Shown here: positions 24,424 through 32,546 of the stretch, piece after piece | How positions within the stretch are numbered: position 1 is the stretch's first letter | Layout of the letters: every line of letters begins with the position of its first letter | Source of the DNA: Crocinitomicaceae bacterium | Lineage (GTDB): Bacteria > Bacteroidota > Bacteroidia > Flavobacteriales_D > Crocinitomicaceae | Assembly: GCA_030833265.1 (NCBI GenBank) | Contig: JAURHO010000001.1 | Coordinates: 1 to 54,639 of the forward strand | Reading direction: 5' to 3' | DNA: 54,639 bases | Notes under the pieces: generated by a model | What the model was told of the DNA's origin: nothing | The model's database searches: none | The model's input: the letters and a program-made list of their open reading frames with translations, nothing else | Program-made: the position numbers and the translations under genes

Positions 24424-27042
24424 GTGGCAAAAAACACTACAGAGAAGAGCAGCGAAACACCCTTGATGAAGCAATACAACCAAATCAAGGCCAGACACCC
24501 TGAGGCCATGTTGCTTTTTAGGGTCGGTGACTTCTATGAAACATTTGGTGAAGACGCCATTAAGGCCAGTCGTATCCTCGGTATCATCCTGACAAAAAGA
24601 AAAAACGGTGCTGCTGCCGAAATGGAACTTGCCGGTTTTCCGCACCATTCCCTAGAAACCTATCTTCCAAAATTAGTTCGGGCCGGACAACGGGTAGCCA
24701 TCTGTGACCAACTCGAAGACCCGAAAATGACCAAAACCATTGTCAAGCGTGGGGTTACCGAACTCGTTACACCGGGCGTCTCTTTCAATGACCAAGTCCT
24801 AGAACAACGCACCAATAACTTTTTGTGTGCTCTCCACCTTGAAAAAACAGAAGTAGGCTGCGCCTTTTTGGATATTTCTACCGGTGAGTTTTTAGTGGCA
24901 CAAGGGCCTGCAAACTACATCGATAAACTCATCAGTGGCTTCAAACCTGCTGAAATCATTTTTGCAAAAAGCCAAACCAGTCGGGTTCATGAACTCTTCG
25001 GAAACGATGCTTTTCATTTCCGAATTGAAGATTGGGTCTTTAGTTCAGATTTTGCCAACGAACAACTCAACAAACATTTTGGGACGCAATCTTTAAAAGG
25101 GTTTGGTCTTGATGACCAAGCACTTGCCATAATTGCAGCCGGGGCTGTGTTTCATTATTTGTCTGAAAATCAACAACAACAACTAGGGCACATCACCAAC
25201 CTGGCCCGAATTGCACCCGATCATTATGTTTGGCTCGATCGTTTTACTGTCCGCAACCTAGAACTCATTTATTCCGCGCACGAAAATGCAGTTACGCTTT
25301 TCAATATCCTCGACCACACCCGAACCCCAATGGGCGGTCGCTTATTGAAGCGTTGGCTGGTATTGCCACTCAAAGAACGCGCGCCAATTGAAGAACGCCT
25401 TCAAATCGTATCGGCGCTTAAAGAAGCCACCCCGATTCATCCAGAACTCGATGACCGCCTTCGCGAAATCGGAGACCTCGAAAGACTCATTTCAAAAGTG
25501 GCCGTAGGGCGCATCAACCCAAGAGAAGTACAGCACCTCAAAAGGACTTTGCTGCACATTCAACCCATTACGCAAATGCTCGAAGGGCTTCAACAAAAAG
25601 GACTTCGATCGCTATTACAAAATCTAGACGCGTGTCAGGCGCTGATCAATCTCATCGACGAAAATCTCACCGATGAGCCCGCTGTTCAAATTGGAAAAGG
25701 TGCCGTTATTAAAACAGGCCGCGACCAACAACTCGACGAACTCCGTGAAATTTCTTTAAACGGGAAAGAATACCTTGAAAAAATTCAAGAAAGGGAAGCG
25801 GCCGCAACTGGCATTCCAAGTCTTAAAATCGCCTTCAACAATGTCTTTGGTTACTACATTGAAGTGCGTAATACACACAAAGACAAGGTTCCTGAAACCT
25901 GGATACGCAAGCAAACACTCGTTTCTGCTGAGCGCTACATCACCGAAGAACTCAAAGAATACGAGCAAAAAATCTTAGGTGCCGAAGAAAAACTACTTGC
26001 TATCGAACAACAGCTCTATCAGCAGCTGGTTTTTGCGATGTCCGATTTCATTGGCCCCATTCAAAATAATGCCAAGCAATTGGCCAAACTCGACTGCCTG
26101 TTTTCATTTGCAAAAGTGGCCATCAGCAACAATTACTGTGAACCGCAGCTTACAGATGAACTCCAAATTGACATCAAAGAAGGGCGCCACCCTGTGATTG
26201 AAAAAAGATTACCTATCGGAGAAAGCTACGTAGCCAACGACATTTTCCTAGACAACGCAACTCAGCAAATCATCATGATTACCGGGCCCAACATGAGTGG
26301 TAAAAGTGCCATTCTCAGACAAACAGCCCTGATTGTCTTGATGGCGCAAATGGGAAGTTTTGTTCCGGCCACCTTCGCACAAATTGGCATTGTTGACAAA
26401 ATTTTTACCCGAGTAGGTGCATCAGACAACATCTCATCTGGTGAGTCTACCTTCATGGTGGAAATGAATGAAACAGCCAGTATCCTCAATAATGTTTCTG
26501 AAAGAAGCCTGATTTTACTTGATGAAATTGGTCGTGGAACCAGTACTTATGACGGCATTTCTATCGCGTGGTCAATTGCTGAATACCTTCACGAAAACCC
26601 TAAAGCACAATGTAAAACCCTTTTTGCCACCCATTACCACGAGCTCAATGAAATGGCCAAAAGATTCACCCGCATTCACAACTTCAATGTGAGCGTGAAA
26701 GAACTTGGTAACCAAGTTTTGTTCTTGCGTAAATTAGTGCCGGGTGGCTCTGCACACTCTTTTGGTATTCATGTAGCAAAGCTAGCGGGCATGCCCAATG
26801 CTGTGGTAAAGCGGGCTGAGGCTGTGCTCAAAGATCTTGAGGCCAGTCATGCCAATGTTGGTGCTAAAACCAAACCAGATACTTCTAGTATCCAACAAGA
26901 TGTCCAATTGAGTTTCTTTGCGCTCAATGACCCTGTGCTGCAGCAAATACATGACGAACTGGTGCAAACCGATATCAATGCATTAACACCCGTTGAAGCC
27001 TTACTCAAGCTCAATGAAATTAAAAAACTAACCGGTGCTTAA
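24424..27042 (+). CDS. mutS: DNA mismatch repair protein MutS
   Basis: This 872-residue mismatch-recognition ATPase has the complete layout. The N-terminal mismatch-binding domain carries the Phe-x-Glu motif in GDFYETFGEDA. Connector and lever domains follow, then a clamp with RYITEELKEYE. The C-terminal ATPase has Walker A TGPNMSGKSAILRQ (about residue 620), Walker B LILLDEIGRGTSTYDG and THYHEL. The GTG start gives the usual short N-terminal tail before TPLMKQYNQIK; the ATG at that Met is a possible alternative. The last eight bases overlap the solute-binding gene, implying co-transcription. Confidence 0.97.
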   Translation: MAKNTTEKSSETPLMKQYNQIKARHPEAMLLFRVGDFYETFGEDAIKASRILGIILTKRKNGAAAEMELAGFPHHSLETYLPKLVRAGQRVAICDQLEDPKMTKTIVKRGVTELVTPGVSFNDQVLEQRTNNFLCALHLEKTEVGCAFLDISTGEFLVAQGPANYIDKLISGFKPAEIIFAKSQTSRVHELFGNDAFHFRIEDWVFSSDFANEQLNKHFGTQSLKGFGLDDQALAIIAAGAVFHYLSENQQQQLGHITNLARIAPDHYVWLDRFTVRNLELIYSAHENAVTLFNILDHTRTPMGGRLLKRWLVLPLKERAPIEERLQIVSALKEATPIHPELDDRLREIGDLERLISKVAVGRINPREVQHLKRTLLHIQPITQMLEGLQQKGLRSLLQNLDACQALINLIDENLTDEPAVQIGKGAVIKTGRDQQLDELREISLNGKEYLEKIQEREAAATGIPSLKIAFNNVFGYYIEVRNTHKDKVPETWIRKQTLVSAERYITEELKEYEQKILGAEEKLLAIEQQLYQQLVFAMSDFIGPIQNNAKQLAKLDCLFSFAKVAISNNYCEPQLTDELQIDIKEGRHPVIEKRLPIGESYVANDIFLDNATQQIIMITGPNMSGKSAILRQTALIVLMAQMGSFVPATFAQIGIVDKIFTRVGASDNISSGESTFMVEMNETASILNNVSERSLILLDEIGRGTSTYDGISIAWSIAEYLHENPKAQCKTLFATHYHELNEMAKRFTRIHNFNVSVKELGNQVLFLRKLVPGGSAHSFGIHVAKLAGMPNAVVKRAEAVLKDLEASHANVGAKTKPDTSSIQQDVQLSFFALNDPVLQQIHDELVQTDINALTPVEALLKLNEIKKLTGA

Positions 27043-27889
27043 ATCCTTGTTTTTCTGCATATTGACCCTTGTTTTATTTGCGTGTCAAATAGAAGTCGCC
27101 CAACCAGAAGTCAATAAGGAATTGCGCATTGCAAGTAATTTTATCACTTCTAAACAAGAAAGCTTCTTTCGTGTATGGCAGAAAAAATCGGGTATCAAAA
27201 TCAGTTTTCTACGCCTGAGCCCGCAACAAATTCGTCGGCAAATTAAAAAACAACCCTGGAATCCGGGCTTCGATGTCGTGTGGCTCAACGGGCTTCAAGC
27301 ATATGCAGATCTCAATGGTGCGCCCTTTCAAGCCAGCTATCTTGATTTTGCCCAAATTCCTATCGGGCTTTCTTATGTCCCTGACAGCATTGATCAGGTG
27401 AATAATTTTATTGAGTTGAGCCAAACAAATCTTTGGGCCGCTGCCGATGAGCAGAGCTATGCCCTCTTGAAAGTTCACTTTGCCTATGCTTTTAAAAATA
27501 GATCCAAAAACAAAAAGCAACAAGAGGCCTATCAACAAATCATGAGTGGCCTAAAGGACAGAAAACTGGCTTTCAACGGCGCTGATCAATACCACACCAA
27601 TATGCTGTTGTGCAGATACGATACTTATTTGCAAGAACTCAAACCAGCTGATAAAAAACAGCGCATCCTTTACCCCAAATTCTTCCGCTATTCGGGCGTT
27701 AGCGACCGCAGCACTTTTTCAATTGTCAGACAAGCAAGCAACTATGCAAATGCAAAATTATTCTACGCTTTTCTTAATAAACAGCTCCGTAAGAATGCCA
27801 AATTTTGTCGAAGACTTGGCTACAAAAAAATTGCCCCCACTCAAAAACTCATCTCAAGTCAAGCATTGCTTTCTTTGCTTAAGAAATGA
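27035..27889 (+). CDS. Orphan periplasmic solute-binding lipoprotein (iron-ABC-type PBP2 fold)
   Basis: The 284-residue protein starts at a GTG inside the mutS 3' end and has a lipoprotein signal (TLVLFAC, Cys about 17). The mature start ELRIASNFITSKQESFFRVWQ is followed by KKSGIKISFLRLSPQQIRRQI and FDVVWLNGLQAYADL. This recalls the N-lobe of Fe3+-type binding proteins (strand, helix, GIKV strand, then DVFW). The C-terminal YKKIAPT resembles the YPV segment of that family. No permease or ATPase gene is nearby, so it may work with a transporter elsewhere or have another role. It is divergent, and the ligand is unknown. Confidence 0.65.
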   Translation: MLKSLFFCILTLVLFACQIEVAQPEVNKELRIASNFITSKQESFFRVWQKKSGIKISFLRLSPQQIRRQIKKQPWNPGFDVVWLNGLQAYADLNGAPFQASYLDFAQIPIGLSYVPDSIDQVNNFIELSQTNLWAAADEQSYALLKVHFAYAFKNRSKNKKQQEAYQQIMSGLKDRKLAFNGADQYHTNMLLCRYDTYLQELKPADKKQRILYPKFFRYSGVSDRSTFSIVRQASNYANAKLFYAFLNKQLRKNAKFCRRLGYKKIAPTQKLISSQALLSLLKK

Positions 27890-27922
27890 CACCAAAGTGA
27901 CACTGATTTAAGCACGGTTGCT

Positions 27923-27930
27923 TAATTTTG
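27923..27930 (+). promoter_or_regulatory. -7 element for the bacilliredoxin gene
   Basis: TAATTTTG, full TAnnTTTG match, 12 bases before the ATG at 27943. Confidence 0.6.
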
Positions 27931-27942
27931 TAAAAAAAAGAT

Positions 27943-28356
27943 ATGTATCCAGCAGAACTTGTTCAACCCATGAAAGAAGACCTAACAAATGTTGGGTTCC
28001 AAGAATTATTATCCGCCTCTGAAGTAGACAACGCTATCAACAATAGCGAAGGAACACTTTTAGTTGTTGTTAATTCCGTTTGCGGCTGTGCTGCAGGCAA
28101 CATGAGACCCGGCGTTAAACTTTCTATTCAGCACGACAAAAAACCAGCGCAATTAACTACAGTTTTTGCTGGTGTTGACCAAGAAGCCGTTGCGCAAGCC
28201 CGCAATTACTTCTTACCTTACCCGCCGTCTTCGCCATCAATTGCATTGTTTAAAGATGGCAAATTGGTGCACTTCCTTGAAAGACACCATATCGAGGGTG
28301 GAAGCGCACAAATGATCGCAGCCAATTTACAGGCAGCCTACGACGAATTTTGTTAA
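27943..28356 (+). CDS. BrxA/BrxB-family bacilliredoxin (YphP/YqiW)
   Basis: The 137-residue protein matches the YphP/YqiW (DUF1094) family over its whole length: the N-terminal MYPAELVQPMKEDLT, the active-site motif NSVCGCAAGN with Cys47 and Cys49 (CGC instead of CxxC), and PPSSPSIALFKDGKLVHFLERH. In Bacillus these proteins remove bacillithiol from mixed disulfides. In Bacteroidota, bacillithiol or a related thiol may be the partner, which is inference. It has its own promoter. Its stop overlaps the convergent hemW stop by four bases. Confidence 0.92.
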   Translation: MYPAELVQPMKEDLTNVGFQELLSASEVDNAINNSEGTLLVVVNSVCGCAAGNMRPGVKLSIQHDKKPAQLTTVFAGVDQEAVAQARNYFLPYPPSSPSIALFKDGKLVHFLERHHIEGGSAQMIAANLQAAYDEFC

Positions 28357-29471
28357 TCAACCCTGAACAATTCAGCAGCGATTCCATCAGCATGTAATTT
28401 ACCCTTATCGGTTAAAATAAGGTGCTGATCTTCAAACGTTAACCAACCAAGACGCGCAAATTCTTCAATTTGCGCGTTTTCTTTTTGAGACCACGGCGCT
28501 TCAAGTGCTGCGGCATTCAGCCCCCACTTTGTTCTTAGGCCCAATAATATCTGTTCATTGCGGCGCTCGTTAGGTGTCAGGTTTTCCCATTCAAACCAGT
28601 TGTCATTTTTTCCGACCGACCTCGTATATTGGGTGTTGTTGCGGACATTCCAACGGCGTTTTTGCCCATCAAATGAATGCGCAGAAGGGCCAACACCTAA
28701 ATATGGTTTAAAAGCCCAGTAACTTGAATTGTGCTTGGAATGCAGACCTGGCCTTGCGAAGTTTGAGATTTCATATTGTTCAAATCCCGCTTGTTTAGCA
28801 AGGTCTATTAAAACAAGGAATTGTTCGTTTTGCAGCACCTCATCTGCCGGCTGTAGTTTTTTCTTTTGAACCAAATGATTGAGTGCTGTTTTTGGCTCAA
28901 CCGTAAGACAATAAGCAGATAAATGCTGAATTCCCAATTGAAATACTTTTTGCAAAGTTTCTTTCCAGGTAGCGATATCAAGACCGGGAAGACCATAGAT
29001 TAAGTCTATACTAATATTTGAAAACCCCAGTTGCTGTGCCAGTTGAATTGCTGTCAAACCTTCGTGCACTGCATGAGCACGGTTCATCCAATTTAGGGTT
29101 TCAGAAGACAACGTTTGGATACCAATACTTAGGCGATTAATGCCAAGTTGCTTCCATGCTTCTAACTGTTCTTGATTGATGTCTTCAGGATTGGCTTCAA
29201 GTGTTATTTCAGCCGTGGTTGATACTTGATAGTTGGCGTTGATCTGCTGTAAAATGGCAGTTAGTTCTTTCGGACTAAGTAAGCTTGGGGTTCCGCCGCC
29301 AAAATAAATGGTTTGAACAGGTTCTTTGAGTTCGTTGGTGCGCAACCCAAGTTCTTGCATCATAGCCGCCAATAAATCAGCGCGATAGGATTCAAAAGTT
29401 GTAGAAAAATGAAAATCACAATAAGTACAACGCTTGCGACAAAAGGGAATGTGCAAGTAGATCCCGCTCAT
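28353..29471 (-). CDS. hemW: Radical SAM heme chaperone HemW (formerly HemN-like)
   Basis: This 372-residue radical-SAM protein begins IYLHIPFCRKRCTYCDF, with the Cys11-x3-Cys15-x2-Cys18 4Fe-4S ligand motif. YFGGGTPSLL, ITLEANPED, RLSIGIQTL and the C-terminal HemN domain with NEQILLGLRT follow. The family delivers heme to apo-proteins rather than oxidising coproporphyrinogen. True HemN has an extra N-terminal segment that this protein lacks, so HemW is the better name. It follows the protease gene by eight bases on the same strand, probably as read-through of that transcript. Confidence 0.92.
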   Translation of the reverse strand: MSGIYLHIPFCRKRCTYCDFHFSTTFESYRADLLAAMMQELGLRTNELKEPVQTIYFGGGTPSLLSPKELTAILQQINANYQVSTTAEITLEANPEDINQEQLEAWKQLGINRLSIGIQTLSSETLNWMNRAHAVHEGLTAIQLAQQLGFSNISIDLIYGLPGLDIATWKETLQKVFQLGIQHLSAYCLTVEPKTALNHLVQKKKLQPADEVLQNEQFLVLIDLAKQAGFEQYEISNFARPGLHSKHNSSYWAFKPYLGVGPSAHSFDGQKRRWNVRNNTQYTRSVGKNDNWFEWENLTPNERRNEQILLGLRTKWGLNAAALEAPWSQKENAQIEEFARLGWLTFEDQHLILTDKGKLHADGIAAELFRVD

Positions 29472-29479
29472 GAGGGCGC

Positions 29480-31813
29480 TTAGTTCTTAAGTAATTTCTG
29501 TTGTAAAACTTGTCCATTTGAACGCTGAAGCTTGACTAAATATGCGCCAGCACTCAACGTTGAAACATTGAGCTTGCAAGCAATACCAGCTTGCTCCTGC
29601 TTCAGCACTGTTTTGCCAAACATATCCAGAATTTCTATCGATAAACGCTCGTTTGTAGACCAACTGATCTGCAATTCTTGCTGAGCTGGATTTGGCGATA
29701 TTTTCCAACCAAAATCGAGTTCTGTATAACCTGCATTGTCAATGTTTTTAACGACTACAAATGTGCTGTCTCCAAAATCAGCAGCAGTGAGCGTGTAAAT
29801 GACGTTATTATTGTGATCGGTTACTGTGAGTGCGCCGTCGGTGCCTCCCCATTGCCCTGCACCCAAGCCGTCGCCATAATAATCATAGATGACAAATGTG
29901 TAACATTCCAGGGCCGGTAATGCCAAATCATAATTATAAACGGTGTTATTTTGTAATGGGTTAGTTGCATCAGTTGGTGCAGGGAATGCACCTGTACCAA
30001 AATTTCCGGCAACATTTTCATTTCCTTCAGACCAAACTACCACACCACTACTATTAACAAGCTCCATATAGGTTTCATTGGCGTAATCATCGGTCGTTAA
30101 AGCAACGTGGATGGTGTCTATGGTTTCAGCTACAGCTAGTACATCAATGGTTACTGTAGCATTGTTATTGTTTGGATTTTCATCAAGTGTTTGATTCGGA
30201 CTACTCACAATAGCACTGAAGGTATGCGTGCCAGCCGCCAATTGCACTTGAGGCAAGGTAATGGTTTGGGCTTGCCATTGTGCCAATGATCCTGACCAAT
30301 TGTAGAGTTGAGCGGTTCCGTTATCAATTTGATAAGTAATTTGTGCACTTGTGATAGTGGTAGATCCGATATTCATGATTGAAACAGTTGGCACGTAGTT
30401 GGCACCACAAAGTGCCAAGGCCGTAAGTTGTGGGGCTGATAAAGCAGCATCAAGCGCTACAACGGTTGCGTTATTTGGATCAAAGCCATCGATAAAAGCT
30501 GCGCCTGAGGCATTTGGATCTAGCCAATATTTGAGCTGATTGGTACTATTACTTCCAACTGGCTCCCATGAATTGGCAACGCGGCCGTAGTAGTCAGGAG
30601 CAGTTTGATTTTGGCAGGAAGCACCACCACCCCATAGCTGTCCGATAATGCGGTGATTTTGATCAAATAACGGAGAACCAGAAGAGCCGCCTTCAGTAGT
30701 GGTATTTCTATCCCAGCCTAAGGTCCAAGTTGAATTGGCTTCTGTAGAACCCATGCCTTGTGAAATAGTAAGCGGATTATCGTCGAAAGAAATTTTCTTG
30801 ATGTCGCCAGACGGATGGTGAATTGAAACGGCGGATGTTGGAATTGCACCTGAGTTATCCCAACCTGAAAAATAGGGGTTGTAGTCTGGTGGAACACTGC
30901 CATTCACTAAGCCACCTGTAATTTCTACCAAACAGAAGTCTGAAGGTGTTCTGCGAGCTCTTAAAACAGCACCACTCAAAGATTGAAAACTTGGTGAACT
31001 TGCCGGATTTATACAGTCAGCAGCTTGCCAATTGAAACGGAAAATCCAGTTTGCCGGATTGCTATAACAGTGGTTTGCCGTTAAAACATAAGGTTTGCCG
31101 TCGTTTAATGTATTATTGATGAGTGCTCCGGAACAAAAACCGCTACTGCCAGAAACCAACATGACAGCACTTTGACGTTGCTGTGACCAAGGCAAACCAT
31201 CATTGCAATTGACATTCATGTTACAAGAAGCAGAACTGCCAAAGGCCTTTTCAACAAACTCATTAGCTGTGCGGTAGCCATGGGTAACGATGCTAAGGCC
31301 AATATTGCCAACTTCGTTGTTAGGAGCTACATAATACTCAAGAATAGCCACCTCGCCCGGGATGAGTTCGGTGCCAAGCTGACCATCGTAAATGTGTTGT
31401 TGTGTAAACGCCCCAAGAATAAACTCTTTGCTTGGGTTGTAGGCAAAAAGTTGATTTCCTTCAGGAATCATTGTTTGTTCAAATGTTAGGTTGACAGTTA
31501 ATGCTCCTGGGCATTTTAATTTAAGCAACCATAATTTTGCGCCATTGGGTAAATCAAACCAGGTGCCTGCATTAGATGTGTTTAAATTTGTGTGGTTATT
31601 AAAACCAAAGCGCCATGGTGCGATGCCTTGGTCATCTACAAGAGCGTCTTCTGCTTTTAAAGCGGCAATATCAGGCTGAGCAAAAGTCCATTCTTGAATG
31701 GCTTTTTGATCAATGGTTTGTTTGACTGATAAAGGCAAACCTCCGTTCCCTTGAATTTGGGCAAAGAGAAATGAAGTGGAAAGGAGAATGAAAAAGGTAT
31801 AGAATAGTTTCAT
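29480..31813 (-). CDS. Secreted Lys-C-like serine protease with T9SS type A sorting domain
   Basis: The 777-residue protein has a signal peptide ending in LFAQ (about 19) and a prodomain (about 20-200). A trypsin-fold domain follows (about 205-430) with the triad in TANHC (His248), SDFCLVEI (Asp292) and GGSSGSPLF (Ser378); paired cysteines recall lysyl endopeptidases. Next come a CARDB-like domain (about 450-565, LDENPNNNNATVTID), a domain with ETYMELVNSSG and YDYYGDGLGAGQWGG (about 570-700), and the sorting domain (ISPNPAQQELQI to the end). The enzyme is predicted to be cell-surface or released and proteolytic. The two middle domains also occur in the protein at 42072. A near-consensus -7 element (one mismatch) lies at 31839-31846. 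Confidence 0.9.
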   Translation of the reverse strand: MKLFYTFFILLSTSFLFAQIQGNGGLPLSVKQTIDQKAIQEWTFAQPDIAALKAEDALVDDQGIAPWRFGFNNHTNLNTSNAGTWFDLPNGAKLWLLKLKCPGALTVNLTFEQTMIPEGNQLFAYNPSKEFILGAFTQQHIYDGQLGTELIPGEVAILEYYVAPNNEVGNIGLSIVTHGYRTANEFVEKAFGSSASCNMNVNCNDGLPWSQQRQSAVMLVSGSSGFCSGALINNTLNDGKPYVLTANHCYSNPANWIFRFNWQAADCINPASSPSFQSLSGAVLRARRTPSDFCLVEITGGLVNGSVPPDYNPYFSGWDNSGAIPTSAVSIHHPSGDIKKISFDDNPLTISQGMGSTEANSTWTLGWDRNTTTEGGSSGSPLFDQNHRIIGQLWGGGASCQNQTAPDYYGRVANSWEPVGSNSTNQLKYWLDPNASGAAFIDGFDPNNATVVALDAALSAPQLTALALCGANYVPTVSIMNIGSTTITSAQITYQIDNGTAQLYNWSGSLAQWQAQTITLPQVQLAAGTHTFSAIVSSPNQTLDENPNNNNATVTIDVLAVAETIDTIHVALTTDDYANETYMELVNSSGVVVWSEGNENVAGNFGTGAFPAPTDATNPLQNNTVYNYDLALPALECYTFVIYDYYGDGLGAGQWGGTDGALTVTDHNNNVIYTLTAADFGDSTFVVVKNIDNAGYTELDFGWKISPNPAQQELQISWSTNERLSIEILDMFGKTVLKQEQAGIACKLNVSTLSAGAYLVKLQRSNGQVLQQKLLKN

Positions 31814-31901
31814 AAGAGCTGTAATTTAAACAAGCATTCGAAAATAGTACTTTTTAGGCGAAAGGACCTCCGCTATGACGAAAAAACTAAGCCACAAGTT
31901 G

Positions 31902-31909
31902 TATCTTTG
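31902..31909 (+). promoter_or_regulatory. -7 element for udk and the sensor kinase
   Basis: TATCTTTG, full TAnnTTTG match, ending four bases before the ATG at 31914. It decides against the upstream in-frame ATG at 31875. Confidence 0.6.
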
Positions 31910-31913
31910 CTTT

Positions 31914-32546
31914 ATGTCTAAACCATTTGTTATCGGAATTTGTGGCGGCAGCGGGGCCGGTAAAACCACCCTTCTCAAACGCATTTCTGAATCTCTTGAA
32001 GGGTATAGCTCGTCTGTATTCTCTATGGACAATTACTACTTACCCATAGACCAACAACAAAAAGACAGCAACGGCATCGTTAATTTTGACCTCCCTACTG
32101 CGCTGGACCATGAAAAATTAGCCCTCGATTTACAACAACTGATCTCTGGAGAACCCATAGAAGTACGCGAGTATTTTTTCAATGTTCAGGGCAACAAAAG
32201 TGTGCTTCTTACCATTCAGCCAAGTGATATCATTATTGTTGAAGGGCTCTTTACTTTGCACTATCCGAATGTCTTTGAACAACTAGACTTCAGTATTTAT
32301 GTAGATGTAGACCACGCTATTCAACTAGACCGACGCATTTACCGAGACCAAGAAACACGTGGCTATAAACGTTCAGAAATTATCTATCAGTGGGACAACC
32401 ATGTCCTTCCTTGTTACCAACAATTCATTGAACCCTATAAAGATCATGCGCATTTCGTTTTTCGAAATGACCATCGCTCAGAAGATGACTTCTTGCTTTT
32501 GACCAAAGAACTGCGTAACTTGTTGCCAGCGCGCTTTGTTCAATGA
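31914..32546 (+). CDS. udk: Uridine kinase family protein
   Basis: With the start at 31914 the protein has 210 residues. It has the P-loop IGICGGSGAGKTTLLKRI, the DNYYLP substrate loop, NFDLPTALDH, EYFFN, DIIIVEGLFTLH (Walker B region) and RRIYRDQETRGYKRSEII (lid), all typical of uridine/cytidine kinases that phosphorylate the nucleosides for pyrimidine salvage. An ATG 39 bases upstream is in frame, but it lies before the promoter element and would add an unrelated tail. Its stop overlaps the start of the sensor kinase gene by four bases (ATGA), so the two are translationally coupled. Confidence 0.92.
   Translation: MSKPFVIGICGGSGAGKTTLLKRISESLEGYSSSVFSMDNYYLPIDQQQKDSNGIVNFDLPTALDHEKLALDLQQLISGEPIEVREYFFNVQGNKSVLLTIQPSDIIIVEGLFTLHYPNVFEQLDFSIYVDVDHAIQLDRRIYRDQETRGYKRSEIIYQWDNHVLPCYQQFIEPYKDHAHFVFRNDHRSEDDFLLLTKELRNLLPARFVQ

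Noticed and set aside
24336..24509. 58-residue N-terminal extension of the TrmH-like protein
   Set aside because: It covers a -7 element and part of the mutS start region, and does not resemble the family; the ATG at 24335 is better.
31875..31913. Upstream ATG for uridine kinase
   Set aside because: It precedes the -7 element and adds 13 residues before the conserved first strand.
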